Assembly (NCBI GenBank): GCA_002473165.1
Contig: DKSD01000011.1
Coordinates: forward strand, 20,025 to 84,024
DNA from: Succinatimonas sp. UBA7265
Lineage (GTDB): Bacteria; Pseudomonadota; Gammaproteobacteria; Enterobacterales; Succinivibrionaceae
DNA length: 64,000 nucleotides
Direction: 5' to 3'
The translations under genes were made by a program, and so were the position numbers. Under the pieces are notes generated by a model that did no database searches, had not been told where the DNA came from, and was given only the letters and a program-made list of their open reading frames with translations. Shown piece by piece: positions 1 through 11,800 of the stretch (position 1 is its first letter; every line of letters begins with the position of its first letter).

Positions 1-122
1 AGGACAAGGGCCGCTTCAACGGCCTGCTTGCCAAGGTGCCGGTGTATGTCGTAACCGACAAGCTCGCCGGGCTGCGCGGCTCAGGCGCCGCGATCCGCCA
101 GGAGATGGGCGCCGTGCTCTGA
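1..122 (+). CDS. glk: Glucokinase, C-terminal fragment (cut by window edge)
   Basis: Only the last 39 codons are present; the gene starts before the window. The visible tail contains VPVYVVTDKLAGLRGSGAAI and ends at the TGA at 120-122. It resembles the C-terminus of proteobacterial glucokinase (Glk/ROK-like hexokinase fold), where a PVY...GLxGxG motif precedes a short final helix. Glucokinase phosphorylates glucose with ATP at the entry to glycolysis. A GC-rich hairpin with a T-run follows directly. The assignment rests on a short tail only, so it is moderately sure. Confidence 0.65.
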   Translation, partial: DKGRFNGLLAKVPVYVVTDKLAGLRGSGAAIRQEMGAVL

Positions 123-140
123 GGCCGGTCTCTAAAGCGC

Positions 141-170
141 AAGGCCGCCGTCAGGCGGCCTTGCTGTTTT
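141..170 (+). terminator. Intrinsic terminator after glk fragment
   Basis: A perfect 9-bp stem (141-149 with 154-162, 4-nt loop) is followed by GCTGTTTT. It lies 18 bases after the glk stop and faces the convergent rpoD terminator. Confidence 0.75.
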
Positions 171-178
171 AAGGCATG

Positions 179-211
179 AAAAAATCCCGGCCTGGGAGCG
201 CCAGACCGGGA
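179..211 (-). terminator. Intrinsic terminator of rpoD
   Basis: On the minus strand a 12-bp stem with one G-U pair and a short CGCT-type loop is followed by a run of six T (plus-strand A-run 179-184). It starts about 16 bases after the rpoD stop. Confidence 0.8.
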
Positions 212-227
212 TCTTCAAGCTTAAAGC

Positions 228-2252
<2,025 letters not shown>

Positions 2253-2636
2253 GTAATATTTGGTCCCGGACCTAAGTCGTGGTTGCTGCAATAAAGCCGC
2301 GCAGGCGGCCATTGCGGTTTTTTTGAGCGTCAGCCGTTACGGGATTGCCCGCGCATGTGGTGAGGCTGCGCCTCACTGCCACAGTCATCGGCTCTTAAAG
2401 CTCGCAATTTAAGCCAATAATCTGGCTTTTTTATAGTAACTTTCGGAAAAGCCGGCATTAATCTTTAAAAACGTATGAAGATCTCTGCGCTTTTCCTAAA
2501 AACGCCGCGGGCAGCTTGCGCTGCCTTAGGTGTCTTTTAAGGCGGAAACACCGCCCCAACTTATTATTTATAGGGCAAGTTAAGCCAATTTCAAGGGCGC
2601 GGCCCAAAAGCGCGCGCCCTGCCCTTTTGTGAAGAT
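2253..2636. other. Gene-free region between yebC and rpoD
   Basis: 384 bases without a credible gene. It should hold the rpoD promoter and leader on the minus strand. Visible structures are a 7-bp hairpin at 2360-2376, an AAGCCA/TGGCTT hairpin with a T-run on the plus strand at 2411-2432, a GGCGG/CCGCC hairpin at 2541-2555, and the yebC-proximal hairpin listed separately. An AT-rich stretch around 2425-2470 includes TATAAA on the minus strand and could hold a -10 element, but no clear -35 pairs with it. No tRNA-like sequence was seen. Confidence 0.5.
2594..2620 (-). terminator. Possible terminator of yebC
   Basis: An 8-bp GC-rich stem (2594-2601 with 2613-2620) lies 17 bases after the yebC stop on the minus strand. 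It lacks a good T-run, so it is only a weak candidate. Confidence 0.3.
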
Positions 2637-3398
2637 TTATTCCTCAGGCTCGAAATCGTCAGGCAGCGTGGCGTTGTGGTAGACCTGCTGCGTGTCGTCG
2701 AGATCCTCAAGGCCGTCGATCATGTGCATGAACCTCACGGCCTGATCTTTGTCGAGCGCCACTTCGGTGGACGGAACCTGGGTCACCTCGGCTGAGGCGG
2801 GCTTGAAGCCGGCCTTGTCAAAGGCGTCGGCCACATCGGCGAAAGCCTCGGGCGTGGTGTAAACGTCGATGGAGCCGTCATCGTTCGTGGTGACGTCGTC
2901 GGCGCCGGCGTCCAGGCCGATCTCCATGGCTTTGTCCTCGTCAAGCGGCATCTTGCCGTCCTCGTCCGGGGCAAAGGAGATCACGCCCTTCTTCGTAAAG
3001 AGGTAGGACACGGAGCCTGAGGTGCCCAGGTTGCCGCCGAACTTCGTGAAGGCGTGGCGCACATCTGAGGCGGTGCGGTTGTGGTTGTCCGTCATGCACT
3101 CGACCATCACGGCGACGCCGCCGATGCCGTAGCCCTCGTAGGTGATGTTCTCAAGATCAGCGCCCTCGCCGCCGCCGACACCGCGCTCGATGGCGCGCTT
3201 GATGGTGTCGCGGGTCATGTTCTGCGCCAGTGCCGCGATGACGGCAGAGCGCAAGCGCGGGTTGTTGGCTTCCTCGCCGCCGCCCACGCGGGCCGCGGTG
3301 GTGATTTCACGGATGAGCTTGGTAAAAACCTTGCCGCGCTTGGCGTCCTGAGCCGCTTTGCGGAAGCGGATGTTCGCCCACTTGGAATGTCCTGACAT
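2637..3398 (-). CDS. yebC: YebC/TACO1-family protein
   Basis: 253-aa member of the YebC/PmpR/TACO1 family. Members were long described as transcriptional regulators, and more recent work links them to ribosome function on proline stretches. The conserved start [20 protein letters not shown] and the internal [25 protein letters not shown] block identify it; here the block includes [19 protein letters not shown]. The start at 3398 is preceded by GGAGA at good spacing; an upstream in-frame ATG would add 59 unrelated residues. Length fits the family (E. coli YebC 246 aa). It lies between aspS and rpoD; aspS adjacent to yebC is a common gammaproteobacterial arrangement. Confidence 0.95.
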   Translation of the reverse strand: MSGHSKWANIRFRKAAQDAKRGKVFTKLIREITTAARVGGGEEANNPRLRSAVIAALAQNMTRDTIKRAIERGVGGGEGADLENITYEGYGIGGVAVMVECMTDNHNRTASDVRHAFTKFGGNLGTSGSVSYLFTKKGVISFAPDEDGKMPLDEDKAMEIGLDAGADDVTTNDDGSIDVYTTPEAFADVADAFDKAGFKPASAEVTQVPSTEVALDKDQAVRFMHMIDGLEDLDDTQQVYHNATLPDDFEPEE

Positions 3399-3456
3399 AT
3401 GTGTATCTCCGGTACAGGGGCCGTCCAAAGCCCCCCTCTGTGTAAATTCGAAAAAT

Positions 3457-5226
<1,770 letters not shown>

Positions 5227-5273
5227 AAACACTGCCTCTTTAAATTCTGAGGACCTGCGCCCGGCTTTTTCAG

Positions 5274-5296
5274 GCTCTGACGGCTTTCGTCAGAGC
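5274..5296. repeat. Perfect 9-bp inverted repeat in aspS leader
   Basis: GCTCTGACG at 5274-5282 pairs with CGTCAGAGC at 5288-5296 around GCTTT. It lies 48 bases upstream of the aspS start. Neither strand shows a T-run, so it is not a classical terminator. It could be an operator or an RNA hairpin in the aspS leader. Confidence 0.5.
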
Positions 5297-5435
5297 ACAG
5301 AAAACCCGCCGCGGCGCGTTAAATTCTGAAACCGATATTATATGCCAAAGTAAAGCGCCCTCACAGGGCTAATCACCGCGCACGCCTTCAAACGGGAAAA
5401 ATCTGAAATTTAACTCAGGCAAGCTTAATGTTCTG

Positions 5436-5765
5436 TATAAAAATCAGACAGATTTTCAATCGCCGGCCTGATGCCTCCGGCTGCTTGCAGGAGAAGTGAA
5501 GACAGGGTCTTGTTTATGCGCCCGGTTATCAGCCTCACAGGGACAGGCCCGTATGAGGCAGGTCGCTGCGTTCATGCCGGTGTCGACAAGGGGGAACGCT
5601 CTGAGAGCCTGCCTGAGGCGCACTGCGTCAGGCAGGAGTCCGGACTGCTGCCGATCTGTGGGATCGGCTAAGTTTGCGGCAGCACAAAAAAGCGGGAGTC
5701 AGATCTGGCGTTCTCACTGCCAGGTGCCAAATTAGAGCTGCGCACCTGGCAATGCATTTTTAAAC
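5436..5765 (+). ncRNA. Candidate structured RNA of unknown family
   Basis: This is a hypothesis from structure alone. A TATAAA hexamer at 5436-5441 could be a -10. Downstream are a GCCGG/CCGGC hairpin near 5463-5480, a very strong hairpin at 5608-5636 (9-bp stem with an inner CGC/GCG pair), and competing stems GCCGATC/GATCGGC (5650-5668) and GCTGCC/GGCAGC (5647-5683). A 10-bp hairpin plus T-run then ends the region at 5718-5765. No match to RNase P RNA, tmRNA, 4.5S or 6S RNA was recognised on either strand. No good -35 was found. Confidence 0.3.
5718..5765 (+). terminator. Plus-strand intrinsic terminator with no upstream gene
   Basis: TGCCAGGTGC at 5718-5727 pairs with GCACCTGGCA at 5742-5751, followed by ATGCATTTTT. 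Only the plus strand has the T-run, although both flanking genes are on the minus strand. This orientation is the main hint for an RNA gene upstream. Confidence 0.55.
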
Positions 5766-5807
5766 CTCAGAGACAGCTGTTTAAAAAATGAACAGCCGCT
5801 AAAGGGA

Positions 5808-6560
5808 TCATTTAGCCTTAAACCACTTGTCGTAGATCTGCTGGTACTCGCCTGAGTCCTTGATCTTTTTGAGGCCGTCGTTGATGCGCGCCATCAGCTT
5901 CGTGTTGCCCTTCTGCGTGATGATGCCCAGATCCGCGGCGTTGACCATGCTCTCCTCAACGTGCATCAGCTTGTCATTTTTGGTGGTCACGAGGTAGTAG
6001 GAGTTGACCGGGTTGCCGGTGACGGCCGCGACGCAGCCTTTGCGGTCGAGCTCCATGTAAGCCTCAGGCATGGAGTTGAAGACCATGGGCTCGGCGCCTT
6101 CGATCTTTTTGACGAGGTCAAGGCCGACAGAGCCGATCTGCACGCAGACCTTCTGGCCTTTAAGATCGTCAAGCTTATGGTACTTGGCCTGATCCTCCTT
6201 GCGGATCATCATGCTCTGGCCTGCTGTGTAGTAGCCGTCGGAGAAATCGACGCGCTTGGCGCGCTCGGCGTTTTTCACCAGCCCCGTGATCGAAGCTTCC
6301 ACAGTTCCCGAAATCACGGAGGCGAGGACGGCGTCAAAGGGCATGGCCACCATCTCGGCCTCAAAGCCTTCCTGCTTGCCAATCGCGGTGATGAGATCGA
6401 CATCAAAGCCGATGATCGCGCCGTCCTTGCTGTCCTGGAACTCAAAAGGCGGGAAAGTAGGCTCCGTGGCAAATCTCACGGTCTCGGCGGATGCAAAAGA
6501 CGACAGCGCCATCAGGGCGGCGCCTAAGGCGGCCGCGGCGGCTTTTTTCATGGATCTCAT
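5808..6560 (-). CDS. Polar amino-acid ABC transporter substrate-binding protein
   Basis: 250-aa periplasmic solute-binding protein of family 3 (SBP_bac_3). A Sec signal peptide (MRSMKKAAAAALGAALMALS... with cleavage after ASA) is followed by TVRFATEPTFPPFEF, the typical ligand-site opening of ArtJ/HisJ/GlnH-like proteins. GFDVDLITAIGKQ and the late IITQKGNTKLMARINDGLKKIK are also characteristic. The ATG at 6560 has GAGGAG six bases upstream; a longer in-frame start adds an unlikely 38-residue extension. No permease or ATPase gene is adjacent, so the transporter is either encoded elsewhere or this is an orphan binding protein. The substrate (Arg, Lys, His, Gln or another) cannot be decided. 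Confidence 0.9.
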   Translation of the reverse strand: MRSMKKAAAAALGAALMALSSFASAETVRFATEPTFPPFEFQDSKDGAIIGFDVDLITAIGKQEGFEAEMVAMPFDAVLASVISGTVEASITGLVKNAERAKRVDFSDGYYTAGQSMMIRKEDQAKYHKLDDLKGQKVCVQIGSVGLDLVKKIEGAEPMVFNSMPEAYMELDRKGCVAAVTGNPVNSYYLVTTKNDKLMHVEESMVNAADLGIITQKGNTKLMARINDGLKKIKDSGEYQQIYDKWFKAK

Positions 6561-6704
6561 GTAAATCTCCTCAAAAAAACTCTGTGTCCTGAGTATGCCC
6601 CATAAGAAGGCAGCGCGGCTTAAGATCCTAAAAAGGCACTTTTTAAGTGCAAAAAGCACCGCAGGATCGCTCACCGCGGTGCTTTGCCAGCATGGAAAAC
6701 CGGG

Positions 6705-8267
6705 CTACCAGAAATGCCACCAGGGATGATCGCCTGCGCGCTGGGAGCTTACCTGCTCAAGCCTTGAGATGATGCGGGCGTACACGCTGTTCTCGTCGTT
6801 CTCATCGCCCCAGGGCACGCCGGTTAAGATCTTCATGGCGCCGGTGACGTGGGCGACGGTGTAGAGGTGGAAGCGGCCTTTTTTGACGGCGTCGGCGACA
6901 GCGGGGCGCAGCAGCACCTGGTTTACGCAGGACATGGGGATGATCACGCCCTGGGTGCCGGTAAGTCCGCGCAGGCGGCAGATGCGGTAGAAGCCTTCGA
7001 TCTTCTCATTGACCCCGCCCACGGGCTGGACATTGCCTAACTGATCGACAGCGCCCGTCACGGCCAGATCCTGGCGCACCGGCAAGTCTGCAAAGCTTGA
7101 GAGCACGGCGCACAGCCCGGTGAGCGAGGCGCTGTCGCCGTCGATCTCCGAGTACGACTGCTCAAAGACGAGGCTTGCCGAGGCCGGCAGCGGCGTGAGC
7201 GCGCCGAACTCGCGGTTTAAGTAGCCGTTGATGATCATCATGGCCTTGGCGTGGATCTGACCTGCAAGCTCAGCCTTGCGCTCGATGTCGATGACATCGC
7301 CGTCGCCGCCTGCGCGCATGGCGGCGGTGATGCGCACCGGCTCGCCGTAGACATAGGAGGTGCCGGAGGTCTCGATGACGGACAGCCCGTTGATCTGCCC
7401 GGTTTCCTGGCCCTCAGTCTGAATGAGCAGCTGCTCGTCGCGGTGATCGCGCAGCTCGGATTTGGCCACAAAATTCAGCCTGAAATCCTCGGCTCCCAGG
7501 GCGCGCAGCAGCGCGCGCTTTGAGATCACCGCGCCTTTTTCAAATGACGCGGCCTCAGTGAGCAGGTTTTTAAGGCGCTCAGGCTGCAGCCCGATCCAGC
7601 GGCGATCGCCGGCGGTGCGCGAGCACAGGGCGCAAAGCGCGGACACGGCCTCGGCGCTTACGTGCCTGCCGCCCTGGCGCTGCGCCCAATGGGCGATGAG
7701 CGCGCCTAAAAGCGCGCCCGCGCCCTCTGCTGAAAACTCCGCCACCGTGTCGGCGCGCAGCGCCGAGTCAAGCTCAGGCCACAGCGCGTCCATGGCGGCG
7801 AGATCGCCCGGCCCGCCTGCGAGCATGAGCTTTAACCCCGGGTTTTCGCGCAACGCCGCGCGCAGCTTTAACACCCATTTGGGGTGATCCTCAAAGAGCG
7901 CGCAGGACAGGACGAGCGCGCCTGGTTCAGAGACCAGCCCGGGTTTGCCCTCAGCGCCGAAAAGCTCTTTTGCAGACGGGCACAGCGCCAAAGTCACCGA
8001 CGCAAAGCCTGCGAACTTTAAGAGCTCTTCACAAAGGGCGGGGGTGTCACAGGAGGCGCCGCACTCCAAAAGCAGCACTCTGAAGGATTCATGATCATGC
8101 AGCGCGCGGGCGGCGTTTAAGGCGCGCAGCTGCAGCGAGGCAAAGCTGCGGGGCTTTAACTCCGAGGTGTCTTTAAAGCCTGAGCAGTCAAAGGCGGGGG
8201 TGATATCGGCGTATTCGAGCTCCAGCACCGTGTCCAGCGGGAGCTCCACGGTTTCATGCTTCTTCAA
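6705..8267 (-). CDS. Lon-type (S16) protease with degenerate ATPase part
   Basis: 520 aa. The C-terminal half is a Lon protease domain: catalytic Ser379 in EIDGDSASLTGL and Lys422 in PVGGVNEKIEGF, 43 residues apart as in E. coli Lon. The N-terminal half (about 1-290) resembles the LonH/YcbZ-type module, with no recognisable Walker A motif, so ATP use is doubtful. The start is a TTG at 8267 with GAGG six bases upstream; it overlaps the end of hpt by 14 bases, which suggests translational coupling at the end of the tamA-tamB-hpt-lonH-like operon. The C-terminus is unusually tryptophan/histidine-rich (HPWWHFW). Likely role: cytoplasmic protein quality control. Confidence 0.88.
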   Translation of the reverse strand: MKKHETVELPLDTVLELEYADITPAFDCSGFKDTSELKPRSFASLQLRALNAARALHDHESFRVLLLECGASCDTPALCEELLKFAGFASVTLALCPSAKELFGAEGKPGLVSEPGALVLSCALFEDHPKWVLKLRAALRENPGLKLMLAGGPGDLAAMDALWPELDSALRADTVAEFSAEGAGALLGALIAHWAQRQGGRHVSAEAVSALCALCSRTAGDRRWIGLQPERLKNLLTEAASFEKGAVISKRALLRALGAEDFRLNFVAKSELRDHRDEQLLIQTEGQETGQINGLSVIETSGTSYVYGEPVRITAAMRAGGDGDVIDIERKAELAGQIHAKAMMIINGYLNREFGALTPLPASASLVFEQSYSEIDGDSASLTGLCAVLSSFADLPVRQDLAVTGAVDQLGNVQPVGGVNEKIEGFYRICRLRGLTGTQGVIIPMSCVNQVLLRPAVADAVKKGRFHLYTVAHVTGAMKILTGVPWGDENDENSVYARIISRLEQVSSQRAGDHPWWHFW

Positions 8268-8799
8268 CTACGGCCTCGTAAATGGCGGGGAGCTGGCGGT
8301 ATTTCTCCGCGAGATCCAGCCCGTAGCCGACGATGAAGCCCTTGTCGAGCACGAAGCCCGCGTAATCTATGGTGATCTGCACCTCGCGGCGCTCGCGCTT
8401 GTCTATAAGCGCGCACAGCTTCACGGATTTGGCTCCGCGCTCTTTGAACATCGGGATAATCCGGCTCATGGTGATCCCCGAGTCGATGACGTCTTCGATG
8501 AACAGCACGTTGCGGCCTTTCACGTCGATGTCGACATCCTTGGTGATCTTCACGACATTGGAAGAGGACGTGCCTGAGCCGTAGGACGAGGCCCTCAGGA
8601 AATCGATGATGAGCTCAGGGTTGTGCAGCCCGATGGCCCTGACGACATCCGTGAAAAAGAACACGGCGCCTTTGAGCACGCACACGCACACGAGTTCCTG
8701 ATCTTTGTAGTCAGAGGCGATCTGCGCCCCCAGTTCGCCGACGCGCCGTGAAATAGCCTCCTCGGTATACAGGGGGAGGAGCTGCTTTACTTTGACCAT
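8254..8799 (-). CDS. hpt: Hypoxanthine phosphoribosyltransferase
   Basis: 181-aa type I phosphoribosyltransferase that converts hypoxanthine or guanine plus PRPP to IMP or GMP (purine salvage). The PRPP-binding loop is VLFIEDVIDSGITM (E-D dyad). The flexible-loop region is RASSYGSGTSSSNVVKITKD, and VLDKGFIVGYGLDLAEKYR near the C-terminus matches bacterial Hpt. The start at 8799 (MVKVKQLLPLYTEE) gives the usual family length; an in-frame upstream ATG would add 33 residues reaching back into tamB. It lies 13 bases after tamB and overlaps the Lon-type gene by 14 bases. Finding purine salvage inside a tam operon is uncommon but the gene identity is clear. Confidence 0.95.
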   Translation of the reverse strand: MVKVKQLLPLYTEEAISRRVGELGAQIASDYKDQELVCVCVLKGAVFFFTDVVRAIGLHNPELIIDFLRASSYGSGTSSSNVVKITKDVDIDVKGRNVLFIEDVIDSGITMSRIIPMFKERGAKSVKLCALIDKRERREVQITIDYAGFVLDKGFIVGYGLDLAEKYRQLPAIYEAVVEEA

Positions 8800-8812
8800 C
8801 AAATTTGCCCCG

Positions 8813-11800
8813 TCAGTTAAATTCAAAACTGTAAATGAGATCGACCGCCTGATCGACCGAGGACACGAACTCGGCGTAAAGCTTGCGCATGAGCTCATAT
8901 CTCAGGCGGAATTCGCCCACGGAGGTGAACACGCCGTATCCGTAGGAGATCATGATCCGCGAGGTCAGATAGCCCTGCACCCCGACCTGGGTCTGATCGC
9001 CCGTGCCGCTGGAGCCAAACTGCAGCCCGCCCACGCCTAAGGCCTCGGAGATCGAGTTCACGAGCCCCGTCGTCGTGCCCAGGCCCAGCGCCAGCAGCAG
9101 CTGGCCGCTCGTGCTGTCCGGATCTTCGGCGCTCTTCTCCAGGCCGTGGCCGTACAGCAGGTACGAGAGGATCTCGTTCTGGGACATCGCGGGCCTGGAA
9201 AACAGCTTGACCTGCAGATCCGCAGGATGCCCTTCGGCCCTGACCCCGGCGGTCACGTCATCCTCGATCCCGGAGGGATCGGCGATGGCCTCAGCGCGGA
9301 TTTTTGGATTGGTTATCTTACCATCAAAGTCCGCCTCTGCATAGGAAACGAGGAAGCGGTGGCCGTAGAGTTCGGCGCGCCCGTCAACGAGCTCAACCTT
9401 GCCTGAGGCTTTGACGTCACGGTCTGTCAGCGCCTTTTCAAGGCGCACCCCGCCTGCGGCCCTGGCCTTAAGCCCCATGGCCTCAACGCGCACGTCATCG
9501 CCAAGACTCAGCTCCAGATTGATCTCAGAGCGCTCGGGCGGCTGAGGCCTGAGCCTTTTTTTGAGCAGGTTTTCCGTGCCCTCAGGGCCTACGAGCACCT
9601 CATCAGGCGAGGGTGCGGTGCCGCTGTCGGCGAGGGTCTGCACCTTGATGCGGGCAGAGGGGATGTCAGCGCGGCCTTCGATGCGCAGCACGTCACCGAA
9701 CGCGGCCCTGAGATCGAGATCGGCAAGGCAGTTGCCGTAGCCAGCCAAAAAGAGCGGCAGCTTTGCGGCGCGCAAGCTGACGCTGCCCTGCGCCCCGGAG
9801 CCCCAGTCAAGCGCGCCCGCAAGCTCGGCTTTGCCCTGGTTTAAGCTCACCGTGCCTTTGAGATCGCCGTGATCGCCTTTGGCGTCAAGGCGCAGGTCAA
9901 AATCATCTATCCTGCCCACGTCATAGCGCGGCTCGGCGCTGCCTTTGACGACGAGCGCGCCGTTTAAAAGCGGCTTTGAGAGCGTGCCGCCTAAGTCGGC
10001 GCGCAGATCTGCGCTGCCTTCAAGCTCGTTGAAGGCTCCGCCTAAATGCGAGAACGTCCTAAGCGCCAGGCCTTTGAGCTTTACTGTGCCGGACAGCGCT
10101 TTGCGCCCCTTTGGATCGGCGATCTTCAAACTGAGATCAAGGCCGCCGCGGCTGCGGCTTAAAACCGCGGCGAGATCGGCCTCAAGCGCGTCGCGCTCAA
10201 AAGCCGTGCGCAGCGTGAACGTGTCAAAACGCAGCCTGAGTTCATCGCTCACATAGCGCCCGCCTGAGACCTTGAAATCACCCTGAGCCTGCGGCGCGCC
10301 GCCCTGCGAGGCGAAACTCGCGTGCCCGCTGACGCTGCCCTCTAACGTATGGCCTTTGGGCAGGAACTTTGAGAGGAAAGCGAGATCGGCGTTTTCGAGA
10401 TCGGCGCTGCCGCGCGCGCCTGAGGCGCCAAAAATTATCTCAGAGGTCGAAAGCGTCCCTGTCTTGCTGCGGATCTTAAGCGGCGAGATTTTGCCCTGCC
10501 CCTGCTTTAAATCAAAGCTCAGCTGCGCAGGCGCGCTCAGGCTTAGCGGATCGGTAAACTCGCTGTACAAAAAGAGATCTGAAAGCGTGCCGCTCCACAG
10601 GGATTTCCCAGCATCAAAGCTCCCGCGCACGCTGGCAAAACCGGAGTTGCTGCCCAGGCAGTTTAAAGAGAGCGTATGGTTTTCAGGCACGCCTGAGGCT
10701 TCAAGGGCGCAGCGGCGCGAGGGCTGCAATGAGGATGCCAGGCGCACTTCGTCTGAGAGCAGTGTCAGCGCCCCGCGGCGCTGCGCGGCGCTAAAGCGCG
10801 CGCTCAGGCTCAGCTCTTTGGCGCTTTGATCGCCATAGGAAATCTCAGGCGAGCGCAGCACCGCCTCGGCCTCAGGGGCCTCCAAGGGGCCGCGGACGCG
10901 GAACGTGCCCGCGGCCTGGCCTGAAAGCCCCGGCAGCAGCTCGCTGAGATCCCCTGCTTCAAGCCGGCCTTGCAGATCGGAACTCTCAGAGAGCTCGCCG
11001 TCGGCCTCAAGCGCGCTGCCCCCTGAGCTCAGGCGGGCTTTGGCAAGCAGGATTTTAAGGCCGTCGTCCCGGGTTAAAGAGAGCTCCCGGGCTTTAAAGG
11101 CGGCGCGCCGCCCTTCAAAGGTAAAGAGCGTATCCAAATCTTCAGCCCGGGCCTGAAGCGCCCCGTCCGCATCAGCAAGCGTAAGCTTTGATGAGACAGC
11201 GAGCTTTTCAGAGAGCAGCGGGCTTAAGGCCGCGGCGTTTTGAGCCTCGAAGCTTAACTTGCCGTCAAAGAGCGCGGGGCCCTCAGGATCCTCGTTTTGC
11301 GCCTCCGCGCGCAGCGCTCCGCCCTGGTATAAGCCGTCTGCCTTAAAAGAGCGCAGCTTCGGGGCAAAATCATCCAAAAGCGCCGCGGCGGAGGCTTTAA
11401 GATCCTCAAAGCCGTAGCCTGTAAATGCGCCCTGAGCCTCAAGCTCGAGCTTATCCATAATGGCGCCGCGGGCTGCGGCCTTAACGCCGGCGCCGCGCAC
11501 GCCGCAGGTATCGGGGGGCAGGCGCAGGTTTTGCTCATTCCCGCGGGCCGGCGCGACCTCCGCGACCTCGCCGCAGCCGGGCGTCCCGGCAAGCTCAGGG
11601 GGCATCCACAGCGGCCAGGCGGCGCTCTGCGCCGTCACCTCGGCCTCAAGGGGCAGCAGCGAGGAGAGCGCGTTGAGCCGGGCCTGAGCCTTCAGGCCGC
11701 GCGGCCCGTCTTCCAGGGCATTTACTTTGAGATCGCTAAGATCGCCTTTTATGCTCGCGCCGCCTTCCAGCGCGCACAGCGCCCCGGCATAGCGCGAGCA

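Larger units (their letters stand above)
5227..5807. other. Long gene-free region with hairpins
   Basis: 581 bases without a convincing protein gene. Short open frames of 66-79 codons on the plus strand lack ribosome-binding sites and family resemblance. It contains the aspS leader inverted repeat (5274-5296), a candidate structured RNA with plus-strand terminator (5436-5765), and an AT-looped GCTGTT/AACAGC hairpin (5776-5796) just after the downstream substrate-binding gene. Confidence 0.6.

Noticed and set aside
5461..5700. CsrB/RsmY-type sRNA, because several GGA triplets occur in the structured region
   Set aside because: Seven GGA in about 300 bases is near what a GC-rich sequence gives by chance, few lie in clear hairpin loops, and no UvrY/GacA box was seen upstream.
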